64,000 nt of DNA from Margaritifera margaritifera (lineage: Eukaryota > Mollusca > Bivalvia > Unionida > Margaritiferidae). Below, piece after piece: positions 62,029-64,000 of this stretch. Under the pieces are notes generated by a model. That model did no database searches and had not been told where the DNA came from. It worked only from the letters and a program-made list of their open reading frames with translations. The DNA is taken from NCBI GenBank assembly GCA_029931535.1, contig JAQPZY010001675.1:7029501-7093500 (forward strand), written 5' to 3'. The translations under genes were made by a program, and so were the position numbers. The first letter of the stretch is position 1; every line of letters starts with the position of its first letter.

Positions 62029-62400
62029 ACTTGTTCTTTAGTGGTACGTAAACTGTAACAAATAATGTGCCGGGTGCTTCAAAGGTACCATAGATTTAGT
62101 TTGATTCCGGATGATAATGCTATCTAACATATAAAAAAAAGGTGAAAAGTACAAAGTTGTTGATTTTTTTTATAATGCTATATCTCGGTCCTGGCTATTC
62201 TGCATTATTGCTTACGCAAAGCTGGAGATAATAACAATCAGTCAGTTATTCTTAATTTCACAAAGGTAAGAAGGTAACAGGCTGATTCGGACGAGGCTTG
62301 TTCTGCCCAAATTATAGGCTGATTCAGCCCAGATTACGGGCTGATTCGGACCAAATGCCATGCTGATTCGGACCAAGTGAAATATTATTAAGTTTTATCT
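62029..62400 (-). promoter_or_regulatory. Putative TTC5 promoter and upstream region
   Basis: The sequence just upstream of the proposed ATG has no clear TATA box. About 250 bp further out, at 62280-62385, a degenerate repeat of about 20-28 bp carries GGCTGATTCGGACCAA-like cores four times. Placement rests on the tentative exon 1. Confidence 0.3.
62280..62385. repeat. Short degenerate tandem repeat upstream of TTC5
   Basis: GGCTGATTCGGACGAGG, GGCTGATTCAGCCCAGA, GGCTGATTCGGACCAAA and TGCTGATTCGGACCAAG follow each other about every 20-28 bp. Confidence 0.8.
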
Positions 62401-62699
62401 TGGATTTAAATGTGACATTTACATTTGTTTAAAATATGACATTTCTCATTATTTCCCAGGTAGTTTGAGCAGTTCAAATCTGCATTTAAGGAAACAAAAT
62501 CCAGATTTTATGCGAGATAATGGCGTTGTTAAATATAATGAAATGAAATAATGTAAAACTGTTTATCTTGCATCGGCAACTTAACAGTAAACTATTTTCA
62601 AAGCAGTTCATTCACCTTTGTGCAAAATTTAAATAGTTAACTTTATTTTATTGGGAAATAATACAATTACTAACAATGAAAAAAAATTCGTAAAAACAG

Positions 62700-63096
62700 G
62701 GCTCATGCGGTAAAATTTTGTCATCTATATATATTGGTCTGAGTATGCTAATACTTTTGTTAATGCCTTTGTTAGATTTATGTAAAATTTATTTTTATAC
62801 AGTGTATTGTACTATATACTAATAGTACTAAAACAAATTATATACTAAAAAATGAAAGTGGGGTCCTGTAAAATGTATGATTTAGTTCCATACAATATCA
62901 TACGTCAATATTTTATACGTCTATATTCTCCTAATATTGTGGACCTCGTAAGATTAAATATATTTTAATAATCTTTGTTTAAAGCACCGTATGTTAATTT
63001 GTGTTCTCTGAATTCATTATGTATCCTTTAATCTTGTGTAAATTACCAACACTTAACAAAATCGATAAAACAGTGGCCATGCAGTTAATTTGTTTT

Positions 63097-63165
<69 letters not shown>

Positions 63166-63570
63166 TCACAGTATGCTAATATTTTAATTAGATTATATAT
63201 TGGTCTGAGTATGTTAATGCCTTTTTTAATAGATTTGTGTAGAGTTTATCTTTATACTACATAATCCTTATATATTAAAACAATTAGCACCATAAATTAT
63301 TTTCATTAGCTGAATTTATAATGTATTATTTAATTGTATGCACATTATTATTGAAAGTGTGAGAGCATCTGACCATCAATGTGCAAAACCTGTTTGATTA
63401 TTGCCGCTACAATTAAACATCATATTATCATCGTTTGTTTAATACTTTGTTTGATCACCGAGTCCTTAATGAATTTGATTGCAGACACTAATAATGGCAT
63501 CATCTGACCATGAATTGGCAGAACCCCTTTGATCAATGCCGCTATAATTATATCATATTTGATGTAATTT
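62700..63570. repeat. Divergent direct repeats around an (AT)n tract
   Basis: ATTGGTCTGAGTATGCTAAT recurs at 62734, 63163 (TTGGTCACAGTATGCTAAT) and 63200; GCATCTGACCATNAAT through TTGCCGCTACAATTA recurs at about 63365 and 63499. Looks like local duplication of AT-rich DNA. Confidence 0.7.
63099..63162. repeat. (AT)32 microsatellite
   Basis: A perfect dinucleotide tract. Confidence 0.97.
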
Positions 63571-64000
63571 GCCAATTTACTGAATTTAATACCATTCTAG
63601 AACATAAAATATAATGCTGACTTAAAATAACTTTGTGATCTTTGGTTACATAGAAGTGTTACTATGTTAAATATGTATTAATAAAATAAAATATCTATGC
63701 AGAAATCAATATTTAATTGATTTAATATGTGCTTTAAATGAAACATTTTCAATTGTTTCAAAGGTTAAAATGAAAATAAGTTAGTTTACTGCTTCGAGAT
63801 TTTACTCAGATAAATATTCAAGGAAAACAATAAAATATATTATACTATTGTTACTCATCAATAACTCTCTAAACAAAACTTTTTGGGGTAAATACAATGT
63901 GAAGAAAGCACGATTTGCATGAGAAATCAATAAAAAAAAACGGGTAAATTTGTATGCATTACTGTTTGATAGTGCTGAAAGTCGACCATACTGGCCTGAT
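63571..64000. other. No feature seen
   Basis: AT-rich sequence to the window end without a supportable ORF. Confidence 0.5.

Overview
This window looks like nuclear genomic DNA from an invertebrate animal, most likely a mollusc or another lophotrochozoan. It is AT-rich, intron-rich and crowded with microsatellites, minisatellites and decayed transposons. Several repeats resemble the Helitron-like 'pearl'/HINE elements known from bivalves: cores of about 140-150 bp in tandem, then GACA/GACGG-type runs, then a short hairpin. The taxon is inferred from repeat style and from one conserved protein; no species is proposed. There are no bacterial operons, rRNA genes or CRISPR arrays.

One host gene is clearly supported: an orthologue of TTC5 (Strap), on the minus strand from about 62,028 to 27,180. 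Nine exons join in consistent phases with GT/AG borders and encode 421 residues plus stop, homologous to vertebrate TTC5 from the first helix to the C-terminal OB fold. A probable short first exon at 62,028-61,984 would give 436 residues, against about 440 in human. About 1.3 kb of coding sequence is spread over about 35 kb; the introns are mostly repeats.

Region 1-27,179 lies 3' of TTC5 and has no host gene I can support. It holds a HINE-like 3' end (230-782), a 165-bp hAT MITE with an 8-bp target duplication (833-997), an 816-bp Mutator-like element with arms of about 148 bp and a 9-bp duplication (1514-2329), a CpG-bearing repeat patch (2420-2860), a decayed hAT transposon with BED-finger and HATC pieces (about 6930-8838), tRNA-headed SINEs (10.86-11.02 kb, 12.3-12.7 kb), a Tigger/pogo-like element with an HTH fragment (14,968-15,993) and several minisatellites.

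The TTC5 introns hold more repeats, several nested. A second hAT copy (about 42,575-45,515) is split by a 1.78-kb TIR element at a TA. A tandem-repeat element (35.85-39.99 kb) is split twice, by a hAT-like element and by a 1.8-kb TA-flanked element. A LINE reverse-transcriptase tail (57,027-57,690) sits inside a minisatellite. A 1.93-kb inverted-repeat element lies between exons 3 and 2.

I did not find a coherent new multi-gene system. The most distinctive signals are the nested insertions, whose empty sites can be worked out from intact repeat copies; nuclear-receptor-like half-site arrays embedded in dispersed tandem repeats; and minisatellites whose period is a multiple of three, so that they stay open in several frames.
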